From positions 62,001-126,000 of the forward strand of contig NZ_JANLNW010000084.1 of NCBI RefSeq assembly GCF_025465945.1: a DNA stretch of 64,000 nucleotides, written 5' to 3'. Every line of letters begins with the position of its first letter. Position 1 is the first letter of the stretch. The notes beneath the pieces are model-generated. The model made no database searches. It saw only the letters and a program-made list of their open reading frames with translations, and was not told the DNA's origin. Origin of the DNA: Pseudomonas sp. 6D_7.1_Bac1. GTDB lineage: Bacteria; Pseudomonadota; Gammaproteobacteria; Pseudomonadales; Pseudomonadaceae. The translations under genes and the position numbers were made by a program. Positions 16,418-24,760 of this stretch are shown one piece after another.

Positions 16418-18504
16418 AGTTACGTTTTGCTGCTGTATTGCTCCTGCCCTGCGGATTGGCTCATGGCGAACCGCGTTACACCCAGAATGATTTTGGTGGT
16501 GTCGGTCTGTTACAGACACCCACCGCGCGCATGGCTCCCGCAGGGGAGTTGAGCGTCACGGCCAGTCGTACCGAGCCTTACTCGCGCTACAGTTTTTCCC
16601 TGCAACCGTTCGATTGGCTGGAAGGCTCGTTTCGTTACACCGCGATCACCAACCGCAAGTACGGCACCGAGGCGTTGAGTGGTAATCAGAGCTTCAAAGA
16701 CAAGGCCATCGACGTCAAGGCACGGCTTTGGGAAGAAAGTCACTGGGCGCCGCAGCTCGCATTCGGTGCGCGGGACATCGGTGGTACCGGGCTGTTTTCC
16801 AGCGAATATTTCGTCGCTAACAAGCGCTATGCCGACCTGGATTTCAGCCTCGGCATTGCCTGGGGTTATCTGGGGGATCGAGGGGATTTCAGCAACCCGC
16901 TGACGGTGTTCGGCAGCCAGTTCAATGACCGCCCGCAAAGCACTGCAGCGGTCGCCAGGGCAGGCGGGGTGAACTCCAATGCTTATTTCAAGGGTCGCCC
17001 ATCGTTGTTTGGTGGGGTTGCCTATCAGACGCCGTGGGAGCCGCTGAGCCTGAAAGTCGAGTACGAGGGTAACGACTACCGGAACGAGCCTCTCCACAAC
17101 CTGATCAAGCAAGACCTGCCGATCAATATCGGCGTGGTCTACAAGCTGGCCGACAGCGTCGATCTGAGTGCCGCCTGGGAGCGTGGCAACACCGCGATGT
17201 TTGGCATCACCCTGCACACCAACTTCGTCAGCCGCAAGGCGCCGGCCAAGACCTACGACCCTCCTGCCGAGCCACTACCGGCGCAGGCGCCGTCGATCCC
17301 GGCCGATCAGGTCAACTGGGCCAATGTCTCCAACCGGTTGCAGCAAAATGCCGGCTACAAGGTCAAGCGCATCACCCAGCGCGGTTCGGAGCTGATGGTG
17401 TATGGCGAGCAGTCCCGCTACTTTTACCCGGCCAAGGCCGTGGGGCGGGCCAGCCGGATTCTCGATAACAGCGTCAATCAGGATATCGACTGGTTCACCT
17501 TGGTGGACCAGCGTTACGACATGTCGATAGAGGAAACCAGCCTGCCCCGCAAAACGTTCCGCGCGGTGGTGAACAACGAGCAGCCGCTGACGGATCTGCA
17601 CCGCTCGACCGAAATCAATCCGGCGGTTGCGCACCGGGAAACCACGCTCTACACCCAGGCGCTGGATCCCTTCAGCTATGGCTTTGGCCTGGGTTACAAA
17701 CAGAACATCGGCGGCCCTGATGGCCTGCTTTATCAGTTCACCGCCGATGCCGACGCGGAGTACCTTTTCACCCGCAATACCTGGTGGAATGGCCTGCTCA
17801 GTGCCAACCTGTTGAACAACTATGACAAGTTCACCTACGACGCGCCGAGCGGATTGCCCAGGGTGCGGACCGATCTGCGCAAATACCTGACCACCTCCGA
17901 TGTGACGATGCCGACGTTCCAGCTCAACCATGCGGTGCAGCTGGATCGGGACCTGTATGGCATGGTCTACGGCGGCTACCTGGAATCGATGTTTGCCGGG
18001 GTCGGCAGCGAAGTGCTGTATCGGCCCATGGGGCAACGCTGGTCGGTGGGCGCCGATCTGAACTTCGTGCGTCAGCGTGATTTTGATCAGGGTTTTGGTC
18101 TGCGTGATTACCGGACCGTGACGGGCCATGTCACCGGCTATACCGAGCTGCCCAATGACCTGCACGCGGCGGTCAGTGTCGGGCGTTATCTGGCACGGGA
18201 CTGGGGCACCACCGTCGACTTGTCGCGGACGTTCAATAATGGCGTGAAGTTTGGCGCCTGGGTCACTCTGACCACCGCCTCGAAAGAACAATACGGTGAG
18301 GGCAGCTTCGACAAGGGGATCTATATTTCCATCCCGTTCGACGAGCTGATGAGTACTTCGACCCTGCGCCGGGCCAATATCGTCTGGGCGCCGCTGACCC
18401 GGGACGGCGGCGCGCGCCTGGGCCGTGCTTACTCGCTGCAGACCATGACCGACGGGCGTGACAGCGAGCTGTTCTACAACAACTTCGAGAAAGTTACCGA
18501 ATGA
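16414..18504 (+). CDS. yjbH: YjbH/GfcD-family outer-membrane beta-barrel protein
   Basis: The 696-residue product is close in length to E. coli YjbH. It starts at TTG inside the TTGA overlap with gfcC and has a signal peptide ending near residue 18 (AHGE). FGGVGLLQTPTARMAPAGEL near the N terminus is the family signature. The sequence then alternates short amphipathic beta strands to the end, consistent with one or two outer-membrane barrels. It is the last gene of this operon and ends 78 bp before a convergent gene. Its exact export function is unknown. Confidence 0.88.
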   Translation: MKLRFAAVLLLPCGLAHGEPRYTQNDFGGVGLLQTPTARMAPAGELSVTASRTEPYSRYSFSLQPFDWLEGSFRYTAITNRKYGTEALSGNQSFKDKAIDVKARLWEESHWAPQLAFGARDIGGTGLFSSEYFVANKRYADLDFSLGIAWGYLGDRGDFSNPLTVFGSQFNDRPQSTAAVARAGGVNSNAYFKGRPSLFGGVAYQTPWEPLSLKVEYEGNDYRNEPLHNLIKQDLPINIGVVYKLADSVDLSAAWERGNTAMFGITLHTNFVSRKAPAKTYDPPAEPLPAQAPSIPADQVNWANVSNRLQQNAGYKVKRITQRGSELMVYGEQSRYFYPAKAVGRASRILDNSVNQDIDWFTLVDQRYDMSIEETSLPRKTFRAVVNNEQPLTDLHRSTEINPAVAHRETTLYTQALDPFSYGFGLGYKQNIGGPDGLLYQFTADADAEYLFTRNTWWNGLLSANLLNNYDKFTYDAPSGLPRVRTDLRKYLTTSDVTMPTFQLNHAVQLDRDLYGMVYGGYLESMFAGVGSEVLYRPMGQRWSVGADLNFVRQRDFDQGFGLRDYRTVTGHVTGYTELPNDLHAAVSVGRYLARDWGTTVDLSRTFNNGVKFGAWVTLTTASKEQYGEGSFDKGIYISIPFDELMSTSTLRRANIVWAPLTRDGGARLGRAYSLQTMTDGRDSELFYNNFEKVTE

Positions 18505-18566
18505 TGGCGCGACTCAAGTGTTTGGCCGAGTTGCCATTTCGCGGCTTCGAGGAAGTGTGAGGGCGG

Positions 18567-18586
18567 GGTGAGGTCGTTACCTCACA
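18567..18586. terminator. Hairpin between convergent yjbH and the beta-helix gene
   Basis: GGTGAGGT and ACCTCACACC form a near-perfect stem around CGTT. It overlaps the stop codon of the leftward gene. There is no clear T-run on either side, so it may slow read-through instead of acting as a full intrinsic terminator. Confidence 0.4.
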
Positions 18587-20354
18587 CCAGCCCTATGCAT
18601 TGCCAGTGAGCGACGCCGGGTGCGTCGGTGCGAATGAAGGTGATGGTACTGCCCGGGGCAAGCACTTTATAAGGCCCCAGACTGCCCAGTGCGAGGTTGC
18701 CTGCGGAGGTGAATCTCACCGGGTTGGAGGTCACCAGCAGGGTCAAGGTTTCCCCCGGCATGTGATAGCCGTTGATCGTCTCTATCGTCAGGCCCGGGCC
18801 AAACTCGACGTTGAGGAAGGTATGGGCCTTGACCTCAAGCTGGCGCCCGGAATTGAACGACACCGTGGAGTGGACGCCGCTGGTGCCGACACCGGCCTTG
18901 GACGGTGAGTCGAGCCTGACCCCGCTATGGTTACTGCCGACCACCAGGTTCGAAATGCTCCCCGCAACGATGGGGGAGCGGATCGACGCCATGCAGTTTT
19001 TGCCGCACTCCAGGCCGGTGATGACATTGGCGAAGCGCGGCGCGATCAACTCCAGCCCGACCGATGAGTTGTTTTGCCGGACCGCGGTTTTGACCGTTTC
19101 AAACCACGGCGCAATCATCACGATGTTTTCGCAGCGGTCGATCTCGATGCCGACGCTGGCGCGCTGAAAGCTGGGGTTGGTGAAGGTTATGTTGTTGGGT
19201 CTTATGTCATGGGCGGGATCGAACCTGCCGATATAGGAGCCCACGCCTACAGGCCCCAGGCCATACACACCATCGAATCGACACTCGTCGAATTCGATAT
19301 GTTCGCACTGCCCCATCAACACCAGGCTCCGTGCCGTCGCCACGGGTCGTTCAACGAGTACATGAGCAACCTGGCCGAACTGCACAGGCGCCTGAGTATC
19401 CTTATAACCCCCCACCAGCCGTAGGCCGTCGCCGGCAAAACCTTTGACGAACAGGCGGCGCAGCTCGAAATCCCACAAACCGCCATCGCGGCCCGAAACC
19501 ACGCCCTCCAGGCTGATGCCATCCTGCAAGGGGTTATGCACGTGGTCACCGGCCAGGGTAAACCCCTCCAGCAACACGCCCCTGATTTTGCCCGCGGGCA
19601 TGCGGATAAATTTCCGCTCTGCGGAGGGCAAGGCTCTGATTACCGTGCCGCTCCAGTTGTTGGTACCCAGCCGACCGGCGATATGCCCCTTGCCGATGGC
19701 GCGAGTACCGTCTACCAGCTCGATGTATTCGGCATTGAGCACCCCGTCCGGCAGCTCGATTTCATACCCCGAGGCCAAGGCTCGATTGATCGCAGCCGTG
19801 TGATTGAGCCGCGAGCCTCCTGAGGTCACATCGTCTTGCTCTGCTTTGGCCATGAAGTCGAACAGGCTGTGACGCTCCCTGAGCTTATCGCCGACGGTGC
19901 GCGATTGAGTGCCTGTCCCCGATTGCAGAAACCCCACCATGTTCGGGCCTGTATCGGGGTCGGTAGCGTTGGCCAGGTTGCGCTGGATCATCTGCCCATC
20001 GGCATTCGGGACGTACCACACTGCGCCGTTATAGACCTTCTTGAGCCTGTCCAGGGTGTTGAAGTATTCATCGCCGCTCTGCAGGGGGCTGCCATCTGCC
20101 CGGACCGTGGGGTCAGCGGCCTCTCGGCGAGCATTCGAGTCGGCTATCACCTTGACCTGGGCCAACACCTGATCGGTATCGGCTTTCCATTTGCTCAGCG
20201 TCGGGAGCGGGCCAGACTCGGTGGGGATGCTTTCATCAGCCCCGCCATGCACAAAACGGTGCTGTAACTTGGAGGCGGCATCCGAGCGCTGGGCAGCCTG
20301 AGCGATCAGCGCGGTATTGGCCATGAGTGTTTCCAGGGTGGGATCGGTCGCCAT
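18582..20354 (-). CDS. Tailspike-like right-handed beta-helix protein, probable EPS depolymerase
   Basis: The ATG at 20354 gives 590 residues. Residues 1-80 look helical. Residues 90-120 (SPLQSGDEYFNTLDRLKKVY, then NGAVWYVPN) resemble the small domain found in phage tail fibres. Residues 141-195 match the tailspike hinge: GFLQSGTG, RTVGDKLRE, SLFDFMA and TAAINRAL. The rest has beta-helix-like rungs, such as HIEFDECRFDGV and NITFTNPSFQRASVGIEIDR, and ends in a beta-rich domain. No signal peptide is visible. Its start overlaps the stop of the Tat-signal gene as TGATG. Beta-helix enzymes in EPS loci usually cut their own polymer; that role is inferred, and no catalytic residues can be assigned. 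Confidence 0.75.
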   Translation of the reverse strand: MATDPTLETLMANTALIAQAAQRSDAASKLQHRFVHGGADESIPTESGPLPTLSKWKADTDQVLAQVKVIADSNARREAADPTVRADGSPLQSGDEYFNTLDRLKKVYNGAVWYVPNADGQMIQRNLANATDPDTGPNMVGFLQSGTGTQSRTVGDKLRERHSLFDFMAKAEQDDVTSGGSRLNHTAAINRALASGYEIELPDGVLNAEYIELVDGTRAIGKGHIAGRLGTNNWSGTVIRALPSAERKFIRMPAGKIRGVLLEGFTLAGDHVHNPLQDGISLEGVVSGRDGGLWDFELRRLFVKGFAGDGLRLVGGYKDTQAPVQFGQVAHVLVERPVATARSLVLMGQCEHIEFDECRFDGVYGLGPVGVGSYIGRFDPAHDIRPNNITFTNPSFQRASVGIEIDRCENIVMIAPWFETVKTAVRQNNSSVGLELIAPRFANVITGLECGKNCMASIRSPIVAGSISNLVVGSNHSGVRLDSPSKAGVGTSGVHSTVSFNSGRQLEVKAHTFLNVEFGPGLTIETINGYHMPGETLTLLVTSNPVRFTSAGNLALGSLGPYKVLAPGSTITFIRTDAPGVAHWQCIGLV

Positions 20355-20560
20355 CAGTGTTTCGCCAGGCTCAAGGGAGCCACAATGTGCATGCTGTTGA
20401 ACAGTTGCTCGCACGCTGCGTCGACCTGTTCAAGCAGGGGCAGGTCTTGCTGGTGCGGCGTCGGTCGTTTCGATTGCAACAGGGCCAGTTGCCCCAGCGT
20501 CAGGCCGGCAACCCCGCAGGCTGTGGCGGTGAGTAGTTGGCGTCGGGTGATAGGGCGCAT
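20354..20560 (-). CDS. Small Tat-signal protein coupled to the beta-helix gene
   Basis: The 68-residue product begins with a twin-arginine motif (ITRRQLLTA) followed by a hydrophobic stretch to about residue 28 and a short polar tail. AGGTGA lies 4 bp before the ATG. Its TGA stop overlaps the ATG of the beta-helix gene, so translation is probably coupled. The mature part is only about 35 residues and has no recognised domain. It may be a real exported peptide, or the remnant of a signal that was once fused to the depolymerase. I do not recognise a family. Confidence 0.6.
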   Translation of the reverse strand: MRPITRRQLLTATACGVAGLTLGQLALLQSKRPTPHQQDLPLLEQVDAACEQLFNSMHIVAPLSLAKH

Positions 20561-20594
20561 GGTTCACCTGAAATGGGATGGGCCGTGGGACGCT

Positions 20595-20633
20595 CCGGGC
20601 GACTGCCCGGATTGCAACCCTGTTCGCAACAGG
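20595..20633 (-). promoter_or_regulatory. Two adjacent perfect hairpins between the wcaJ-type gene and the Tat-signal gene
   Basis: CCGGGC-GACT-GCCCGG (20595-20610) and CCTGTT-CGC-AACAGG (20619-20633) are perfect inverted repeats in the 102-bp gap. Neither has a T-run, so they look more like RNA processing or stability elements than terminators. They could set different mRNA levels for the priming transferase and the depolymerase. Confidence 0.5.
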
Positions 20634-20662
20634 CTCAAGCATAGACAGGCTATGGGCACGGG

Positions 20663-22057
20663 CTAATAGATGTCCTTGGAAAAGAGCGTGAAGGGGGTCT
20701 TGATCAGGATCTTTATATCGAGCCACAACGACCAGTTGTTGATGTAGTTGAGATCGATCTCTACGCGCTTTTGCATCTTGTCGAGGGTTTCGGTTTCGCC
20801 ACGGCAGCCACTGATCTGGGCCAGCCCGGTAATACCCGGCTTGATCCGATGGCGGGCCATGTAGGCGCGGATCTTGCCCGTGTAGTAGTCGTTATGGGCG
20901 ATGGCATGCGGCCGAGGCCCGACCAGCGCCATATGGCCTTGCAGCACATTGAAGAACTGCGGCAGTTCATCGATGGACGTGCGTCGTATAAAACGGCCGA
21001 TCGGTGTAATGCGCGGGTCTTGACGGCCGGCCTGCTGGACCTGATGGTCGTCGTGCAGGCGCATGGAGCGGAATTTCCAGACCTTGATGATCTTGCCGTT
21101 CCAGCCGTGCCGCTCCTGTTTGAAGATGATCGGCCCCGGGGAGGAGACCTTCACCGCGACGGCGATCACCAGAAGCAACGGGCTGAAGCCGATGATTGCC
21201 AGGGCGGCCAGGCTTCTGTCGAGCAAGGTCTTGCTCAGCGCCGCCGTAGGGTAGCTGGTCAATGGGCTTTCATTGAGGTGGATGGCGGGCAGGCCATCCA
21301 GTTCGCTGACGGAGTGATTGAGCAAGGTCATGCTGCCCAGGTCGGGAACCCAGACCACATCCACATTCGAGTCGAGAAGATCGATGTACAGCGCTTCGAC
21401 CTGTTTGGCTTCACTCAAGGACAGTGCGATGTACAGCCGCCGGATATCGTGAGCCCGGATCAGCTCGCGCAGCTCCTGCAACGGGCCAACGATCCTGTGG
21501 GCGCTGATGCTGGTAGACAGCTCGTTGGGGCTGGAACTGATCAGGCCAACCAGCGGCGGATATTCGGTCTTGGCCAGTGTGTCTGCCAGCTTCACCGCCA
21601 GTCGGTCGGTGCCGATGATCAGGGTGTTGTACTGGCTGTGCATTTGCCGATGGTAGTGTCTGGAAAAACCATGCAGGGGCAGGTACAGCAAGGCCTGCAG
21701 GCAATAACCGGCCACGGCCCAGATCAGGATGATTTCCCGGGAGAACAATTCGCCGGTCTTGCTCAGAAAACCGATACTGGTCAGCCCCGCCAGCGTCAGC
21801 AACCAACCCAGCAGCAGGCGTCCCAGGCCGGTGAGGTAACCGTGCCGTTTGTGATAGACCTGCAGCAAGGAGTAGGAAGGGACCGACCCCAGAAAAGTAA
21901 GCACCGCCAGCACACGATAACGGGCGTCGACTTCTCCGGTCTGGTACAGCGCCAGAGCAAATAACAATGCATTGACCGAAGTGATGGCAATTGCCCATTG
22001 CCCCCAGAACGTAAGTCCTTTGGTTATGCTGTTCCGATTAATACGATTATGTACCAT
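20663..22057 (-). CDS. Undecaprenyl-phosphate glucose phosphotransferase (WcaJ type)
   Basis: This is the priming transferase that loads the first sugar-phosphate onto undecaprenyl phosphate. The ATG at 22057 gives 464 residues and has GAGGA 8 bp upstream; an in-frame extension to 22156 lacks a better site. Four N-terminal membrane helices (about residues 12-125) precede a Rossmann-like domain, then a fifth membrane segment. The C-terminal catalytic domain carries KVSSPGPIIFKQERHGWNGK, WKFRSM, RTSIDELPQFFNVLQG and LVGPRP, and ends near GITGLAQISG. Glucose or galactose is the usual sugar. It is transcribed away from the regulatory genes and toward the depolymerase. Confidence 0.93.
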   Translation of the reverse strand: MVHNRINRNSITKGLTFWGQWAIAITSVNALLFALALYQTGEVDARYRVLAVLTFLGSVPSYSLLQVYHKRHGYLTGLGRLLLGWLLTLAGLTSIGFLSKTGELFSREIILIWAVAGYCLQALLYLPLHGFSRHYHRQMHSQYNTLIIGTDRLAVKLADTLAKTEYPPLVGLISSSPNELSTSISAHRIVGPLQELRELIRAHDIRRLYIALSLSEAKQVEALYIDLLDSNVDVVWVPDLGSMTLLNHSVSELDGLPAIHLNESPLTSYPTAALSKTLLDRSLAALAIIGFSPLLLVIAVAVKVSSPGPIIFKQERHGWNGKIIKVWKFRSMRLHDDHQVQQAGRQDPRITPIGRFIRRTSIDELPQFFNVLQGHMALVGPRPHAIAHNDYYTGKIRAYMARHRIKPGITGLAQISGCRGETETLDKMQKRVEIDLNYINNWSLWLDIKILIKTPFTLFSKDIY

Positions 22058-22567
22058 CGCGGTATTCCTCGGGCGTGCGCCACGTTGTGTATCAGTCGAC
22101 GGTTGATAAATGGCAGCCACGCGCAAAGTCTTGGGTCGTGCGATTTCATCAGGCATTGTTTTTATGATTGATGTTGAGAATCGGCGGGCTAATGACTGGC
22201 CATAGGGGGTGTGTTTTTATAAAGGTGTCGGCTGATACGGTTGTCTCAGAGTCCGGTTTTTATACTAGTGCCTTAATCTTTGTGGGTGTCTGACGAATTA
22301 TAACGGCCACGCTGTTGTGGGCGCTGTTATAAAAGGTCGTGCTCTTGGGCTAGGAGCACATAGCCAGGTTATCTATATAATTGCCGTATTCCGACAGGCG
22401 CTTGTCGAGTGCAAGAGGGAGGAGGCTGGACAGAAACTGTGGCGTGGATGATGGACGAGAAGTGGAAAGCAGGAACAATAGCGCGAAGAGGAGGGTGGTT
22501 CAGCGATGGTTGTGTGCCTGGAGGGGGCTGGGGCTCGCATTTATTGTTATTATTTTTGCGAGCTCAA
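22058..22567. other. 510-bp intergenic region upstream of the priming transferase
   Basis: The region is AT-richer than its surroundings and must hold the leftward promoter of the wcaJ-type gene. An inverted repeat GTGCTC/GAGCAC at 22339-22359 is followed on the minus strand by a T-rich stretch (CCTTTTAT). It may terminate the leftward regulatory operon. Short rightward reading frames here run into the antisense of the next gene and look spurious. I could not place a convincing -35/-10 pair. Confidence 0.5.
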
Positions 22568-23236
22568 TCAGTAAGCGACTCTTATCCTTTGGGCCAGGCA
22601 ATAACCGCGGTTTCTCACTGAGCGAACAAGGCGCTCTCCATTGGCCGCGCCCTTGAATTTTTTCTGCAGCCTGCTCAAACACATCTCAAGACCGCTGTAA
22701 CGTTCCGGGTCCTTATCAATGCGCAGGATCAGATCTGTCTTGCTGAGTACTCGTCGATCGCTGATGACCAACTGTGTGAGCATCAACGATTCGGTACCGG
22801 TCAACAGGATGGTTGTATCTTCCTTGATCAGGGTTCGCTCATCCGCGTTAAACCACCAGATCTCGGAATTGCCTTGCGACTCTTTAACTCGACTTACCGC
22901 CGAGATGAACTCTTCATCGGCCACTGGCTTCTTGATAAAGCCATCAATCCCGAAATGCGAGAAGTGATGGAGTTCCGAGTGCTCCGAGTTGGGCGTTATG
23001 AGTATGATCTCTGCATCTTTTTGATTCCTGCGGATAAAGCTGACATCACTCAGCGATATGTCCGCCTGGTCGAGCAGGATGTGCGTGAAGCGATTCTTTT
23101 TGATTCGCTCGCAGCTGAGTTTGCCGGACTCGATTTCAAAAGATAAATACAGCCGTTGTGCGAGAAGCGACTCTATTGCTTGTCGTGCCAGTTGGTCTCG
23201 GGTGAAAATTAAAAAATTATTGTTGGACGTATTCAT
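22568..23236 (-). CDS. OmpR-like regulator with partly retained receiver
   Basis: The 222-residue protein has a receiver-like N-terminal domain and a winged-helix C-terminal domain. THILLDQADI places an Asp (D56) where response regulators are phosphorylated, and GFIKKPV keeps the conserved Lys (K103). The N-terminal acidic pair is missing (FLIFTRDQ). Residues 145-218 look like an OmpR-type DNA-binding domain with CLSRLQKKF in the recognition helix and SVRNRGYCL in the wing. It is the last gene of a leftward trio. It probably regulates the adjacent EPS genes, but this rests on position only. Confidence 0.72.
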   Translation of the reverse strand: MNTSNNNFLIFTRDQLARQAIESLLAQRLYLSFEIESGKLSCERIKKNRFTHILLDQADISLSDVSFIRRNQKDAEIILITPNSEHSELHHFSHFGIDGFIKKPVADEEFISAVSRVKESQGNSEIWWFNADERTLIKEDTTILLTGTESLMLTQLVISDRRVLSKTDLILRIDKDPERYSGLEMCLSRLQKKFKGAANGERLVRSVRNRGYCLAQRIRVAY

Positions 23237-23275
23237 AATTAGGTTCCTTCCTGGGCGGGTGAAACTTTTGAGAAC

Positions 23276-24019
23276 TTAAATAACCTCGGTCGGTGAGTAG
23301 TACCTCCCCTGGAAAAAATCGAAGGGCATGCTGCGAGCCAGCGTGTGTAGCGCTTTGTGCTCCACTCGGTCCGCTATGAACTTGATCTTGCTGTCATGGC
23401 TCATGCGGCTCAGGGTGTCGTAGGACCGATTGAAAAAGTCCTGGCTGTTTTCGACCATGATGTCGAAGTTGGTGTAGGTCAGATCCACTTTTATATAATC
23501 AAACAATGCCAGGCTGATCAGCTTTTCCGCGCGGTTGTCGCTGAAGTCATAACCCGCGAAAGCGACCTCGATCCCGTTGTCTTTTAATAGGTGGATGTGA
23601 CTGATAATGGTTCTTTTTTCTTTTAGGTTGAACGAGGTAAACGCGCTGCTGTTGATGCTGGGGATCAGCTGTTGCTGATGCTCTTTGAGTATCGCTTGAG
23701 CGTTGTTCATTTCCTTGATGAGCGCTTTGTCCAATAAAGAGGATTGGTTCACGGTCACAAACAGCTTGTTTGGAGTGTTTGTGGCGGGGGGCGGTTGGGA
23801 AATGGCATTTAACTGAATCCGGGTCAGTACTTCGCGATAGATCGTCAGTGGATGATCGGGATGCAAGGGTTGATACCCCTTGGTCAGGGGGACATTCTGT
23901 TGTGTTGCCTTGGCATGAATTTCATTGCCGAACAGCTCGTCGTTTCGTTTGAGAATCGATTGTCTGAAGAAAATCAAAGCGAAGCGTTCTTGATCTATAG
24001 GTTGCCTGCTTGATTCCAT
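23276..24019 (-). CDS. Degenerate EAL-domain protein
   Basis: The 247-residue protein keeps the framework of a c-di-GMP phosphodiesterase EAL domain but not its active site. GNEIHAKA (residues 31-38) stands where the EAL motif should be. VTVNQSS (88-94) fits the metal-binding Asn strand. GYDFSDN (156-162) replaces DDFGTG, so one of the two Asp residues is Tyr. FDYIKVDL (173-180) is conserved. FIADRVEH (214-221) replaces AEGVET, and FFQGRYYSP matches the end of the fold. Enzyme activity is unlikely. It could bind c-di-GMP or a partner protein. It lies between two OmpR-like regulators, 12 bp from one and 39 bp from the other. Confidence 0.75.
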   Translation of the reverse strand: MESSRQPIDQERFALIFFRQSILKRNDELFGNEIHAKATQQNVPLTKGYQPLHPDHPLTIYREVLTRIQLNAISQPPPATNTPNKLFVTVNQSSLLDKALIKEMNNAQAILKEHQQQLIPSINSSAFTSFNLKEKRTIISHIHLLKDNGIEVAFAGYDFSDNRAEKLISLALFDYIKVDLTYTNFDIMVENSQDFFNRSYDTLSRMSHDSKIKFIADRVEHKALHTLARSMPFDFFQGRYYSPTEVI

Positions 24020-24031
24020 GGCTCAGTCCCT

Positions 24032-24760
24032 TTAAGAGTGGAAATGTGTTTGCTTTACAGACACGACCCCTCGGAGCAGTCGATAGCCATAACCGCGAAC
24101 ACTGTGAATTATGTTAATGCCAACGTTTTTTTTTACTTTGTTGCGAAGCCGGCTTATGGACTTTTCCAGGACGCGTGGGTCGTAGAGCTTTATATTTAAA
24201 CCCATGGATTCAGCCATGCAGTCATGGTGCAGAATATGGCCTTCCGCATTGATAAGCGCATCCAGGGCTTTCATTTCCTGGTAGGCGAGATCGATCTTGT
24301 GTTCATTGTTATATAAGTGCAGGCAAGTTTGATCCAGGGTTAACGTGGTGGTCGGCTTCCAATCAGTACTTGTGAACAATGTTGACATTAACCTGGTCTT
24401 TTCATCCTGATCGTTCGGTACATTGATGCAGTGATCGGCGCCGGCCAGGTAACATTCAATTTTAGCGTGCGGAGAGCGATAATTGATGGCGACAACAATG
24501 GTCGGTTTTACATGTGCTGCACGTAATTTTTTAATCAGTTCCAGGCTGTCATCAAGCGTCGATGGGCTTTCAATTTCTATGAGTATTGCATCGAGAGTCT
24601 GAGTGTCGATATCAAGTTCTAGAGGGGTGGGATGGTCTAATATATATACAGGTGTGAAGTGTGGTATGAATAGCTGCCTTAGTTTCTCTGATGTGCGCCA
24701 GGTGCGCCCAATAGCGAGAATACCCCTCTGATTGTTTTCGATCTTGCTCTCAGTGTTCAT
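24032..24760 (-). CDS. OmpR-like regulator with pseudo-receiver domain
   Basis: The 242-residue protein starts the leftward trio. In the receiver-like half, ILIEIESP (residues 59-66) has Glu where the phospho-acceptor Asp belongs, and GADHCINVP lacks the conserved Lys. It should therefore not be phosphorylated normally; the Glu might mimic phosphorylation. The C-terminal winged helix (about 140-230) is well kept, with SISRLRNKVKK in the recognition helix and HSVRGYGYRLL in the wing. It ends 12 bp before the EAL-like gene. Its DNA target is unknown; the adjacent EPS genes are the obvious candidates. Confidence 0.75.
   Translation of the reverse strand: MNTESKIENNQRGILAIGRTWRTSEKLRQLFIPHFTPVYILDHPTPLELDIDTQTLDAILIEIESPSTLDDSLELIKKLRAAHVKPTIVVAINYRSPHAKIECYLAGADHCINVPNDQDEKTRLMSTLFTSTDWKPTTTLTLDQTCLHLYNNEHKIDLAYQEMKALDALINAEGHILHHDCMAESMGLNIKLYDPRVLEKSISRLRNKVKKNVGINIIHSVRGYGYRLLRGVVSVKQTHFHS

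Noticed and set aside
22381..22656. 91-codon rightward frame before the regulatory genes
   Set aside because: No ribosome site, odd composition, and its 3' part is antisense to the conserved winged-helix gene.
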